Origin: JALZKA01 sp963786495
Lineage (GTDB): Bacteria; Actinomycetota; Thermoleophilia; Solirubrobacterales; 70-9
DNA length: 64,000 nt
Assembly: GCA_963786495.1 (NCBI GenBank)
Contig: CAWAZL010000004.1
Coordinates: 248,001-312,000 of the forward strand
Direction: 5' to 3'
Both the position numbers and the translations under genes were made by a program. Every line of letters begins with the position of its first letter. Position 1 is the stretch's first letter. Positions 1-7,853 of the stretch are shown one piece after another. The notes under the pieces are model-generated. The model was not told the origin of the DNA and searched no databases. It worked only from the letters and a program-made list of their open reading frames with translations.

Positions 1-129
1 GACCTCTGCCTGAGGCTCTCGTACTGCTACCTCGAACCCGAGGAGATGGACGAAGGCGTCCGCCGCCTTGCGTCCGCACTGGCCGCCCTCAGCACCCGCA
101 CGTCGAGACGAGCCGCCGCGCCTGTGTGA
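1..129 (+). CDS. C-terminal end of a PLP-dependent aminotransferase (partial)
   Basis: Frame 1 is open from the window edge and stops at 127-129, giving 42 residues. The stretch RLSYCYLEPEEMDEGVRRLA is typical of the last helix region of class I/II (fold type I) aminotransferases, particularly the aromatic/2-aminoadipate or MocR-associated group, where a similar R-L-S-x-C-Y/F followed by E-E-x-x-E-G-V-R-R-L is common. The catalytic lysine lies outside the window, so substrate cannot be judged. A short Arg/Ala-rich tail follows. The identification rests on one short motif. Confidence 0.5.
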   Translation, partial: DLCLRLSYCYLEPEEMDEGVRRLASALAALSTRTSRRAAAPV

Positions 130-133
130 ACCT

Positions 134-202
134 GGTGCCTGGCACCGTGCCTGGCACGAGGCGGGTCCCTTCGCGCGCCCGCGCGCTTGGGTGCCTGGCA
201 CC
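134..202. repeat. Cluster of GGTGCCTGGCACC palindromes
   Basis: Three copies of the palindrome GGTGCCTGGCACC or its core lie at 134-146, 147-157 and 190-202, just after the aminotransferase stop. The first two are in direct tandem. The same tandem double unit, with one or two base changes, occurs at 30605-30626 inside rsmB. A sequence CTCACACTTCGCTAACAT at about 244-261 resembles the tail that follows the other palindrome family in this window (for example at 25461-25478), so this interval probably holds remnants of two REP-like families. No gene was seen in 130-271. Confidence 0.7.
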
Positions 203-271
203 TCCCGCCCCGGTACCTGAGCCTTGCTTGTTGCCCACAGTTTGCTCACACTTCGCTAACATGTTGCGGCG

Positions 272-919
272 ATGCCGTCGGGACCCGCCTCCTCTTTCCT
301 TCCGAACGCTCGTGCCTGCATGCTCGCTTGCGTGCTCGCGCTTGCCGCTCTCGTCGCCCTCGGTGGAACGCCTGCGCAGGCGATGAAGAGCGTGAAGGTC
401 GGCAAAAACGTCTGCAAGACGACCGGCGGCGGCAAGTTCGTGCGCGTCCCGGGCGCTCACGGCACCCGGATCGACAAGAGACTCTTGAAGGACGTGCGCT
501 GGATGATGCGGAAGTACGACCTCGCTCTCGGCGACGGCTACGCACCGACGGGCCACGCCGCGGCCGGAGAGCATCCGATCGGCCTCGCCCTCGACATCTA
601 TGCGGGGAACGGGCGAAACAGCGGCTGGAACAAGGTCGACAAGCTTGCAAAGCTCGCTGAGCCGCGTCAAAATCGGCCGAAGCTTCCATGGCGCTGGGTC
701 GGGTACGACGGCGACTCCGGCCACGGCCGCGGCCACCACCTTCACCTCTCATGGGGCCACAACGACCGCACCAAGCCCAAGAAGCCGGCCAAGTGGGTCC
801 TCACCCGCTCGTGTCCCGGCCCCGGGGGCGGCAATGACGGCGACGACGATGGCGGCGGCGTCAGCCCGCGCGAAGACGCGCTCCGCGGCCTCGCCCCGGC
901 AGTCCCCGAGACGAACTAG
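272..919 (+). CDS. Exported M15/VanY-like peptidase domain protein
   Basis: A 215-residue exported protein. A hydrophobic segment (MLACVLALAALVALGG, residues 17-32) ending in TPAQA forms a signal peptide. An ATG at 320, directly before the hydrophobic core, is an equally good start. The mature domain holds HPIGLALD at about residues 95-102 and an HLHLSWGH cluster near 162-169. These match the zinc-ligand pattern of the M15/Hedgehog peptidase fold (H-x6-D and a later H-x-H). The tail from about 185 is Gly/Asp-rich and disordered. It probably acts on peptidoglycan cross-links or peptides outside the membrane, but catalytic activity is not proven by the motifs. A similar but distinct protein is encoded at 13875-14555. 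Confidence 0.65.
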   Translation: MPSGPASSFLPNARACMLACVLALAALVALGGTPAQAMKSVKVGKNVCKTTGGGKFVRVPGAHGTRIDKRLLKDVRWMMRKYDLALGDGYAPTGHAAAGEHPIGLALDIYAGNGRNSGWNKVDKLAKLAEPRQNRPKLPWRWVGYDGDSGHGRGHHLHLSWGHNDRTKPKKPAKWVLTRSCPGPGGGNDGDDDGGGVSPREDALRGLAPAVPETN

Positions 920-950
920 AAAGCTGCGTCCGAGACGCCGGTGGTGTAGT

Positions 951-963
951 GCGCCATGGGCGC
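951..963. terminator. Possible hairpin between convergent genes
   Basis: GCGCC-ATG-GGCGC can form a five-base-pair hairpin between the convergent exported peptidase (stop 919) and the LigD polymerase gene (stop 1053). There is no T-run on either side, so a role as a bidirectional terminator is only a suggestion from position. The rest of 920-1052 shows nothing else. Confidence 0.25.
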
Positions 964-1052
964 CGGGGCGAGCCGCACTCGTCCAAGGCGAAGTTGGACG
1001 CGGGGAGGATGGACCCCGGGAGCTGGGGCGCGGGCGCCTCCCGCGCTTGAGC

Positions 1053-1958
1053 TCAGGCGCCCTCAGGCAACGATTGTTCGAGATCCAGCACAGGCGCGAA
1101 CAGGTCGCCATGCTTCTCGATTCGCGCGAGAACATCCTGGGCCTCGAAGACAAGCTCGTCGTCGCCCGCGGCACCCGCTTCGACCTCGTCCCAGGAGATT
1201 GGGGTCGAGATCGTTGGCCGCTCTCGCGCGCGGAGCGAATACGCCGCCACGGTCGTCTTGGACCGTGTGTTCTGGCTCCAGTCGACGAGCACCTTGCCGA
1301 TTCGGAGCGACTTGGTCATCCGCGAGACGACCAGCGCGGGCTCGGCCTTCTCGAGCGCCCGCGCGACGGCATGGGCAAACGGCTTGGTCGTTTCATACGT
1401 CGTGGTGCCGTTGAGCGGCACGTAGACCTGGACGCCCTTGGAACCTGAGGTCTTGGCGAAGCTCTCGAGCTTTACGCCCTGGAAGAGCTCGCGGACCCGC
1501 AGCGCGACGGTGCAGCACTCGCGCATCGCGGCGGGAGGGCCGGGGTCGAGGTCGAAGGCGATGACGGTGGGGCACTCCATTGCGTCAACCTTCGAGAGCG
1601 AGGGGTGAAGCTCCAGCGCGCCCATCTGCGCGAGCCATACGAGCGATGGCTTGTCGTCACAGACGACGAAGTCGATCTCGCCGACGCGGTCCATGCCCAC
1701 AGGCTCGGAGCGGATCCATTCGGGCGCGCCCTTGGGGATGCGCTTCTCATAGAAGCGCTGGCCGTCGACGCCTTCGGGAAAGCGGACGCGGGTCAATGGC
1801 CGCTCAGTCAAGTGGGGAATGAGCGTGTCGGCGACGCGCGCGTAGTAGTCGATCGCCTCGCCCTTGGTCGTCTTCGACTTCGGCCACATGACCTTGTCGA
1901 GGTTCGAGAGCGACAGTGTCCGGCCGTCGACGTCGACCTCGGTGCGAGCCTCAGCCAA
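1053..1958 (-). CDS. ligD: LigD polymerase/primase domain protein of bacterial NHEJ
   Basis: A 301-residue stand-alone polymerase domain of the archaeo-eukaryotic primase type, as found at one end of multidomain LigD. It fills gaps and adds (ribo)nucleotides at broken DNA ends during non-homologous end joining. The metal-binding motif FDLDPG sits near residue 140, TSGSKGVQVYVPL follows near 170, and the downstream motif VLVDWSQN near 222; all are characteristic of LigD PolDom. The start is an ATG six bases after the stop of the ku gene, so the two are almost certainly co-transcribed. No phosphoesterase domain is attached, and the ligase domain is encoded separately at 3939-4970, so LigD is split in this organism. 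Confidence 0.93.
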   Translation of the reverse strand: MAEARTEVDVDGRTLSLSNLDKVMWPKSKTTKGEAIDYYARVADTLIPHLTERPLTRVRFPEGVDGQRFYEKRIPKGAPEWIRSEPVGMDRVGEIDFVVCDDKPSLVWLAQMGALELHPSLSKVDAMECPTVIAFDLDPGPPAAMRECCTVALRVRELFQGVKLESFAKTSGSKGVQVYVPLNGTTTYETTKPFAHAVARALEKAEPALVVSRMTKSLRIGKVLVDWSQNTRSKTTVAAYSLRARERPTISTPISWDEVEAGAAGDDELVFEAQDVLARIEKHGDLFAPVLDLEQSLPEGA

Positions 1959-1964
1959 CGGGGC

Positions 1965-2849
1965 TTACTTCGACGCCTTGGCCTTGGTCTTCTTCGCGGG
2001 CGCCTTTTTCTTCGCGGGCGCCTTCTTCTTCGTCGACTCGCCGCTGCTGCCTTCGCCAAGCGGCTCGGACTTGACCGCTGCGAGACTCTCCTCGAGGGCG
2101 GCCATCAGGTCCGGAGCCTTGGTGGGCTTGGGTGCTTCGGACTCGACCTCGACGGCGCCTTCGCCCTTGGCCTTCCGCTCGATCAGCGCCAGCAGCTCTT
2201 CCCGGTACTCGTCCTTGTAGGCGCTTGGCTCGAAGTCGTTCGAGAGCGATTCGATCAGCTGCTTGGCCATATCGACCTCGGCCTTGCGCGGCGCCTCGGT
2301 CTCCTCGCCCATGATCTCTGAGATCTCGTCGGGCGCGACCACCTCGTCGGCGAAGCGCATCGTCGCCATCGTCAAAACGTCGCCCATCGGTCTGATCGCC
2401 GCCAGGTTCTCCTTGTTGCGAAGGACGAAGCGGGCAACGGCCACCTTCTCCTGCTCGTTCATCGCCTTCGTGAGCAGGGCATAGGCACGCTCGGCGCCCT
2501 TGTCCGGGCCGAGGTAATAGGGGTGGTCGAAGTAGATGGGGTCGATTTGGTCGAGATCGACGAAGTCCTGGATCTCGATCGCGCGCGTCTTCTTCGGGTC
2601 GATCTCCTCGAAGTCCGCCTTGGTCATGATCACGTACTGCTCGGGTGAGATCTCATAGCCCTTGACGATGTCCTCGTACGCCACTTCCTTGCCGTCAGCC
2701 TCGGCGACGCGCTTGTGACGGATGCGCGACGAGTCTGATTCGCGGAGCTCGCGGAACGACACGTTCTTCTTCGAAACGGCGCTGTAGAGCTTTACGGGCA
2801 CGTTCAAGAGCCCGAACGAGATTGAGCCTGTCCAGATCGCGCGTGCCAT
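1965..2849 (-). CDS. ku: Ku homodimeric DNA end-binding protein
   Basis: A 294-residue bacterial Ku that threads onto double-strand break ends and recruits LigD. It begins MARAIWTGSISFGLLNVPV, the canonical start of the family. The Ku core ends near residue 220 and is followed by an acidic linker and a Lys/Ala/Pro-rich tail (KKKAPAKKKAPAKK near 275-290). Such basic tails, also seen in mycobacterial Ku, contact DNA and allow inward threading. It lies upstream of the LigD polymerase gene with a six-base gap. The 5' side carries an eight-base inverted repeat (2860-2893) that could be a control site. Confidence 0.97.
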   Translation of the reverse strand: MARAIWTGSISFGLLNVPVKLYSAVSKKNVSFRELRESDSSRIRHKRVAEADGKEVAYEDIVKGYEISPEQYVIMTKADFEEIDPKKTRAIEIQDFVDLDQIDPIYFDHPYYLGPDKGAERAYALLTKAMNEQEKVAVARFVLRNKENLAAIRPMGDVLTMATMRFADEVVAPDEISEIMGEETEAPRKAEVDMAKQLIESLSNDFEPSAYKDEYREELLALIERKAKGEGAVEVESEAPKPTKAPDLMAALEESLAAVKSEPLGEGSSGESTKKKAPAKKKAPAKKTKAKASK

Positions 2850-2859
2850 GGTTAGTTAG

Positions 2860-2893
2860 ACCTCGAATTCATGGGAAACCAGTGTTTCGAGGT
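2860..2893. promoter_or_regulatory. Inverted repeat upstream of ku
   Basis: ACCTCGAA at 2860-2867 and TTCGAGGT at 2886-2893 form a perfect eight-base inverted repeat with an 18-base spacer. It ends 10 bases before the ku start codon, which is read leftward from 2849. Its position suits an operator over the ku-ligD promoter or a stem-loop in the ku leader. No partner regulator is identifiable in the window. Confidence 0.4.
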
Positions 2894-2971
2894 TACCCCG
2901 CAGAGTCCGCCCAGAAGCAGGCCCGCGAACGCGATCTTGCGTGGAATCGAGACTGTGAAGTCGGGTTTTTC

Positions 2972-3614
2972 CTAGAAACGCGCCGGCGTCGCGATCCGCT
3001 TCGCGAGCTTGGGATAGACGGAAATCAGTCCGTCGCTGTCGAACTCCAGGTCCGAGGTGAAGGCCACTTCTGCGTCCTCGAAGCTCTCAAAGCGAACGGT
3101 CGACTTGTCGCCGCGCTGCCTCAGGTGCGTGTAGCGCTGGCTCGAAGCGTGAACTGCGAGGTCCGGAACCGAAACCCAGGCCATGACGAAGTCCTTTTCG
3201 CCCGGCTCGGAGTGAAGCGAGTGTCGATGAACCGGCATGGCGTTGGTGAGCGGGGAGAGTCCGAGGTCGCAGTCGAGGGCTCCGGTCAGCAACTCAGCGT
3301 CGCCACCAGGGGCCTCGAGTCCGGTGTCACCCGCCGCTTCGACGTCGATGCTCCACTCGCCATCGCTCGCCTCGTTCCAGGCGAAGACGCCGCTCCCATC
3401 CCTCGCCGACGGCCTCGACCTGCAAGCTGCGGGTTACGAAGCCGTCGGCGGTCGCTTCGAGCTGGTAGTCGAGCCGGTACGGGACCGGCACGGCGCCAAG
3501 CTGCGTTCCCACCGCGCTCAGCCCTGCCGACCCGAAATCGACCCTCGCGAACTCGACGTGCCAGTCGCCGTCCTGGTCGACACCTTCTCCGCTCCAGATG
3601 GCAACTCGCTCCAT
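2972..3614 (-). CDS. Putative glycolipid-binding family protein (frameshifted)
   Basis: Two overlapping reading frames join into one protein of about 213 residues that resembles the putative glycolipid-binding family (Pfam PF06475, DUF1089; function unproven). The N-terminal part carries PYRLDYQLEA and GWERRLRLERGERWR. The second frame carries GALDCDLGLSPLTNAMPV, VSVPDLAVHASSQRYTHL and a final DGLISVYPKLAKRI, in the order expected for the family. The frame changes near 3355; the span of 643 bases implies one extra base. The start chosen is the ATG at 3614, immediately before the conserved region. The gene sits between ku and the LigD ligase but has no known link to end joining. Confidence 0.7.
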
Positions 3615-3938
3615 ACGTGTATGTCGAACCCAGACGGCCTCCGTTACGTGGTGTGCATCCACACGAAGAGATAAGCGCTTTGCATGGAAAGCACCTAAGT
3701 CTCCAACCGCCGAAGTCGTGATCGGCGCCATCAGGCCGCGGCGATCGCACCTTCGATCGCGTGGCCAAATCGAGGGAGAGGGTGCCGCCAGCCAGTGGCG
3801 CTCATCTCGACCTCGCGGGTTGAGCGCTTTGGACGAAAAGCGCCCAAACCGTCGAAAGTGAGATAGCGGGACACATAGGGCCGTCAAATCACTCTCGGCG
3901 AGATCCGCGTTACGTGCTTTCCATCAAAGCACCAGTCT
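3615..3938. other. Gene-free interval with three related hairpins
   Basis: No convincing gene is present. Three similar stem-loops occur: 3675-3694 (GCGCTTT/AAAGCAC), 3824-3843 (GCGCTTT/AAAGCGC) and 3914-3932 (GTGCTTT/AAAGCAC), each with a 5-6 base loop. The first is followed by CTAAGTCTCCAACCGCCGAA and the second by a similar CCAAACCGTCGAA, so at least two copies share flanking sequence. The third lies six bases from the stop of the ligase gene, read leftward. They look like a small dispersed palindromic repeat; a terminator role for the ligase operon is possible. Confidence 0.55.
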
Positions 3939-4970
3939 CTAAGTCTCCCGCACGACCTCGCTCGGGGCCTTGTCGTCTCGCAGGCCCTTGAACGATGGCT
4001 GGCGGAGGGTTCCCTCGAAGGTCCACTCCGTGAACTCGACCTCGCAGATGAGCAAGGGCTCGACCCATACGGGTCCGGCGCCGCGGGACCTGGCGCGGCC
4101 CTTGTACTTCTCGCGCGGGTCCTCTCCCAGCTCGAACGCCATCTCGTCCAGTTGCAGCGGCTCGAGGAGGGCGCGCAGCCGCTTTAGCATCTCGTCTGTG
4201 AATCCGGTGCCGACGCCGCCGGCATAGACGAGCTTCTGGGCGCTCCCGGTCGAGACCGCTTCCTCGGGCGTGCGGTCCCAGTAGCCGACCAGGAGCGAGC
4301 CGACCGAGCCGGTGCGCCCGCCCTCGCCCGGCATGTAGCCGCCGACCACCAGCTCTTGGCGCAGGCGGGCGCGGATCTTGAGCCAGTCGGCGCTGCGCCT
4401 GCCGGGCCGGTACGGGGTGCCGAGCCGTTTGCAGACGATCCCCTCGAGCCCCTGCGACCGGGCCGCGTCGAGGAATGCCGGCCCGTCGCCGATGCGGTGC
4501 GCGGGGGCGCGCCAGCAGTCTCCGTCGAGCTCGAGCCCGGCCAGGAGCTCGCGGCGGCGCTCATACGGCTCGGAGATGAGCGACTCCGAATCGAGGTGCA
4601 AGAGGTCGAAGGCGACGAAGGTCACCGGCACCTCCTGGGAGCGGCGTTTGATCGTCTCGGGCCGCGACAGGCCCATGCGCTTCTGGAGCGTCTGGAAGCT
4701 GGGCCTGCCCTCCTTGTCGAACGCGACGACCTCGCCGTCCAGGATCGCCGCCCGGCCGCCGAGCGCATCGGGGAGGCCCATCAGCTCGGGGTAGCGGTGG
4801 CTCGCGTCCTCGCCGCGCCGCGACGAGATGCGAAGCGCTCCGTTCTCGGAGTAAGCGAGTGCGCGCACGCCGTCCCACTTGATCTCGAACGCCCAGCCCT
4901 CGTCCTCGGGCGGGACGGTCGCCGGCGTTGCGAGCATCGGCTGGAGGTTGCGCGGGAGGGGATCTGCCAC
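3939..4970 (-). CDS. ligD: ATP-dependent DNA ligase, LigD ligase domain type
   Basis: A 343-residue ATP-dependent ligase that seals ends in NHEJ. Motif I KWDGVR, with the lysine that receives AMP, is near residue 33. ILDGEVVAF (motif III) is near 80, LEGIVCKR (motif IV) near 175 and WLKIR (motif V) near 197, followed by an OB-fold domain containing VGGYMPGEGGRTG. The GTG at 4970 is chosen because it directly precedes LPRNLQPMLA, the usual N-terminus. Upstream codons in this frame belong to the neighbouring propeller gene. It starts 11 bases after that gene's stop, so it may be co-transcribed with the ECF sigma factor cluster. There is no fused polymerase or phosphoesterase domain. Confidence 0.93.
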   Translation of the reverse strand: MADPLPRNLQPMLATPATVPPEDEGWAFEIKWDGVRALAYSENGALRISSRRGEDASHRYPELMGLPDALGGRAAILDGEVVAFDKEGRPSFQTLQKRMGLSRPETIKRRSQEVPVTFVAFDLLHLDSESLISEPYERRRELLAGLELDGDCWRAPAHRIGDGPAFLDAARSQGLEGIVCKRLGTPYRPGRRSADWLKIRARLRQELVVGGYMPGEGGRTGSVGSLLVGYWDRTPEEAVSTGSAQKLVYAGGVGTGFTDEMLKRLRALLEPLQLDEMAFELGEDPREKYKGRARSRGAGPVWVEPLLICEVEFTEWTFEGTLRQPSFKGLRDDKAPSEVVRET

Positions 4971-4980
4971 GCAGGGATTA

Positions 4981-6187
4981 TCAGCAGCACCAGCCCGCGA
5001 CTTGCGGGAACCCGGCCTTCCCTTTGCCATCCGCGTCGAACTGACGCGCGATGTCGGCGACCGCCGTGACGCGCTCGTCGTGCGTGTTGACGAACAGCCA
5101 CTGGTCGGCTTCGGGCCAGGGCAGGAGGATCCACTCGCCGTCGGGCGAGAAGACCGGTGCGCCAAAGCGGGCGTCGCGGGTTCTGCCTGCCGCTCGAGTA
5201 AAGGCGCCTGACCGGGCGCGGTGTCGCTGTAAAGGCTGAGCTCGGTGCCGCGCGGTCCCGACGGAGACCGACCGCGACCTCGTTGCCCTCCGGCGAGATC
5301 GCCGCGTGCTCGACGCTAGTCGCGACGGGGCCTTTGAAGAACGTTCCGCCTTCGTCGTCCTGGATCGTCGCGGAGTCGCCCGAAACGACCAGGAGCCGCT
5401 CCCCGTCCGCGGACCACTCCAGCGACCGGACCGGGTCGAAATATTCCTGGGTCCGCCAGAGCACTCGACCCGAGTCGGTCGCAACGCTCACGACATGGTT
5501 CTGGGGATCGACGTACGTGAGGCGGTGGACGGCGGCTGCGGGATCGGACTCGGGCTGCCAGACCGGCGGCACGTCAGCGGCCGGCGCGACCGCGCGGTCG
5601 GTGACGCCGTCGCCGGTGACAACGCGCAGCTCGCCAGCCGCGATGTATGCCACCCGGAAGCCCTCGTCGGACGACCAGTCGATCGCCTTCACCGGTGCGC
5701 CGGCATCGATCGACCAGCGGAAGTTCCCCGCGGGATCGATCGCGCGGAGCTGTGAGCCGTCGGCGACGCCGACGAAGCGGCCGTTCGGCGACCACGTGGC
5801 GCGGTCGTAGTCGCCGAGGTGGCGCTTCGAGCCGTCCTCGCGGATGATCCAGGCGCCGCTGGGCGCGTCGACCAGGACGCTGCCTGGTGTGGGGAGCGAG
5901 GTGAGCCGCGGCTCCGCGTTCTCTTCGCCCGAATCGATGGTGTCGGCAATCCATTCGCGGACGTCCGCTCCGGCCGGGGTCAAAGCGAATCCCGCCAGAG
6001 CCGCGACGGCGACCACGGCGATCCCCGCCCGCAGGGGCGTGCGCGAGCGGGGCGGGGCGGGGACATGGCCGTCGAAAGCCGCGTCCACAACTTGGCGGGC
6101 GCGCTCCTCGGCCGTTGGCTCATCCGGTGCCTCCAGCTTGAGCAGGGCGGACCGGACGCGTTCCTCGGTGCGCTTGCGCTCAGTCAT
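4981..6187 (-). CDS. Membrane-anchored beta-propeller protein, probable partner of the ECF sigma factor (frameshifted)
   Basis: About 400 residues. The N-terminal ~45 residues are cytoplasmic and charged. One membrane segment (AGIAVVAVAALAGFALTPAG) covers residues 54-73. The rest is extracytoplasmic with WD40/TolB-like repeats such as RATWSPNGRFVGV, SLEWSADGERLLVV and PVFSPDGEWILL. Its ATG overlaps the end of the ECF sigma gene by eight bases, and this topology is the usual arrangement of an anti-sigma factor, so a regulatory role is inferred; no zinc-binding anti-sigma domain is visible. The frame shifts near 5250 and again near 5210. The intact C-terminal frame ends at GFPQVAGWCC with the stop at 4981. 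Confidence 0.6.
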
Positions 6188-6803
6188 CGCCCGCCTCCCT
6201 GGGCAGCACCTTGGCGAGCGAGTCGAGCCCGCGGCGAAGCCGTGAGTTCACCGTTCCGCGGGGCATGCCCAGGATCTCTGCGATCTCACCGGGCGTGTAG
6301 TCGAGGACGTAGCGCATGACGACCACCGCGCGCTGCTCCGGGCCGAGCGAGCGAAGTACCTCGACCATCCGCCCCGAGTCGGCGATCGCGTCCAGGTCGG
6401 GCTCGTGCGACTCGGCTTCCCACGACTCGATCGCCTCGCCCGAGACCTCACGCCTCGCCTTCCGCGCCCGCGTCCAGTCGATCGCCCGGTTCACGACGAT
6501 GCGGTGAAGCCACGGTGCGAACGGCCGGCGGCGGTCGAAGCGATCGAGCGAGCGGATCGCCGAGATGAACGCCTCCTGGGCGATGTCCTCTGCCGCCGGG
6601 CCGTCGTGCACGACGAGATAGGCGGCGCGATGCGCTCCGCGCCAGTGGCGACGAAACAGCTCCTCCATCGCCTCGTTGGAGCCCCGCTGCGCCGCCTTGA
6701 CGACGGCCCGCTCGCTCTGTCGCTCGAGCGAGCGGTCATCCGGGCTGACCGAGCCGAAGAGTCGTGGCAGCGCCTCCATACGGAGAACGCATTCTGCCGT
6801 CAC
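6180..6803 (-). CDS. ECF-type RNA polymerase sigma factor
   Basis: A 207-residue sigma-70 family protein of the extracytoplasmic-function class, with only regions 2 and 4. Region 2 contains EDIAQEAFISAIRSLDRFD (-10 recognition and core binding, residues 73-91) followed by PFAPWLHRIVVNRAID. Region 4 ends in PGEIAEILGMPRGTVNSRLR, a helix-turn-helix near 171-190 for -35 recognition. It overlaps the upstream propeller gene by four bases and the downstream membrane propeller gene by eight bases, so the three form one translationally coupled unit. The signal it answers to is unknown; an envelope stimulus is the default inference. Confidence 0.92.
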   Translation of the reverse strand: MTAECVLRMEALPRLFGSVSPDDRSLERQSERAVVKAAQRGSNEAMEELFRRHWRGAHRAAYLVVHDGPAAEDIAQEAFISAIRSLDRFDRRRPFAPWLHRIVVNRAIDWTRARKARREVSGEAIESWEAESHEPDLDAIADSGRMVEVLRSLGPEQRAVVVMRYVLDYTPGEIAEILGMPRGTVNSRLRRGLDSLAKVLPREAGDD

Positions 6804-7771
6804 CTCCGCATTCGGCGGATCCCGACCGCCGCAAGCGCCATGAGCGCGATCGCGCCGGCTGCGATCCCGGCGGGCTCCAGCCCTGAATCGTCGGCTTCGG
6901 CGGGAGCCGCTGTGGGCTCTGGCTCCTCGCCTGGCTTGTTGACTGCGTGCGTGTCCGGGTCCACGACCGCACGCACGGTCCCTTTCCGGTCAATGAGCTC
7001 GATTGCGCTCTCGTCAGCGTTCATCGCGAGCGTCGCGCCGTAGGTCTGACGCGCGTGGATCATGTCGAGGTCTAGGCAGAGCGTGACCCCGTCGACGACG
7101 TCCAGCGCGTGGATGAACGGATGCTCGCCGCCGTCGTAAAGCGTGTACTCCCAGCGACCGTCAGGGCTGGTCAGGCGTGTCTGCGGAAAGCCGCGCATCT
7201 CTCCCGGCTCTTCCTCTGAGTCGAGGATCGGGTCCGGGTCGAGCTGGCCCGATGCCACGTCGTAGGCGCGCACCTGGTAGGCGCCGGGGTCGCGCAGATC
7301 CGTGTACTCGATGAGATACAGCGTCTCGCCATCCGGCGAGAGCGCATCGAAACCGAAGTCGCCCTCAAGCGCGATGTTCTCCGGGCCCTTCCGGAGCTTG
7401 TGCGCCTGGTAGAGCTGAAGGTCGGTCGTCTTCTGGGCGAAGGTTGTCCTGGGGCTGATGAGCGCGAGGGTCTCGCCGTCCGCAGATACGCCGCTCGCGG
7501 TGCCATCCACGGCGACCGCAGGCACCGTGTAGTTCCCGGCGTCGTCGCGTGGTCGATGACTTCGCCGCCGTCGGTCGCGATCGCCATGACAACGGTCTCG
7601 TCCTTGGTCTCGGATGGTCACAAATCGGGTCGATCCGTCTGGGCTTACGACCCCTTCGCCGAACGTGTAGGCGATGGGCGCTCCTTTCAGCGTGCTGGCA
7701 GCAGCGGTCGGTGCGGCCACGGCCAGCAGGGCGACGGCGGCAATGGCAGTGGTTGCGATTCGGCATCTCAT
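6800..7771 (-). CDS. Exported, C-terminally anchored beta-propeller-like protein (frameshifted)
   Basis: About 323 residues. A signal peptide (AAVALLAVAAPTAAAS, residues 11-26) is followed by repeats of the TolB/YVTN style (GVVSPDGSTRFVTI, GVSADGETLALIS, DALSPDGETLYLIE, LTSPDGRWEYTLY). A C-terminal hydrophobic helix (GIAAGAIALMALAAVGI) ending in RRMRR resembles a membrane stop-transfer signal. No LPXTG sorting motif is present. Between about 7600 and 7545 the frame slips out and back; the alternative frame there reads ETVVMAIATDGGEVIDH, which restores the repeat. It is the first gene of the ECF sigma unit and may be its sensor or its target. Confidence 0.55.
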   Translation of the reverse strand: MRCRIATTAIAAVALLAVAAPTAAASTLKGAPIAYTFGEGVVSPDGSTRFVTIRDQGRDRCHGDRDRRRRSHRPRDDAGNYTVPAVAVDGTASGVSADGETLALISPRTTFAQKTTDLQLYQAHKLRKGPENIALEGDFGFDALSPDGETLYLIEYTDLRDPGAYQVRAYDVASGQLDPDPILDSEEEPGEMRGFPQTRLTSPDGRWEYTLYDGGEHPFIHALDVVDGVTLCLDLDMIHARQTYGATLAMNADESAIELIDRKGTVRAVVDPDTHAVNKPGEEPEPTAAPAEADDSGLEPAGIAAGAIALMALAAVGIRRMRR

Positions 7772-7853
7772 CTGGGCTCCCTTCGAAGCGGGTCACCCCG
7801 AGTACGGAGCGCGGGTCGCCGAAAGTCCCGCTCACCCCATTACATTCCTCGCC

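Noticed and set aside
7772..7853. A tRNA or T-box-like leader ahead of trpS
   Set aside because: The 82-base divergent gap shows no cloverleaf arms, no T-arm consensus and no T-box sequence.
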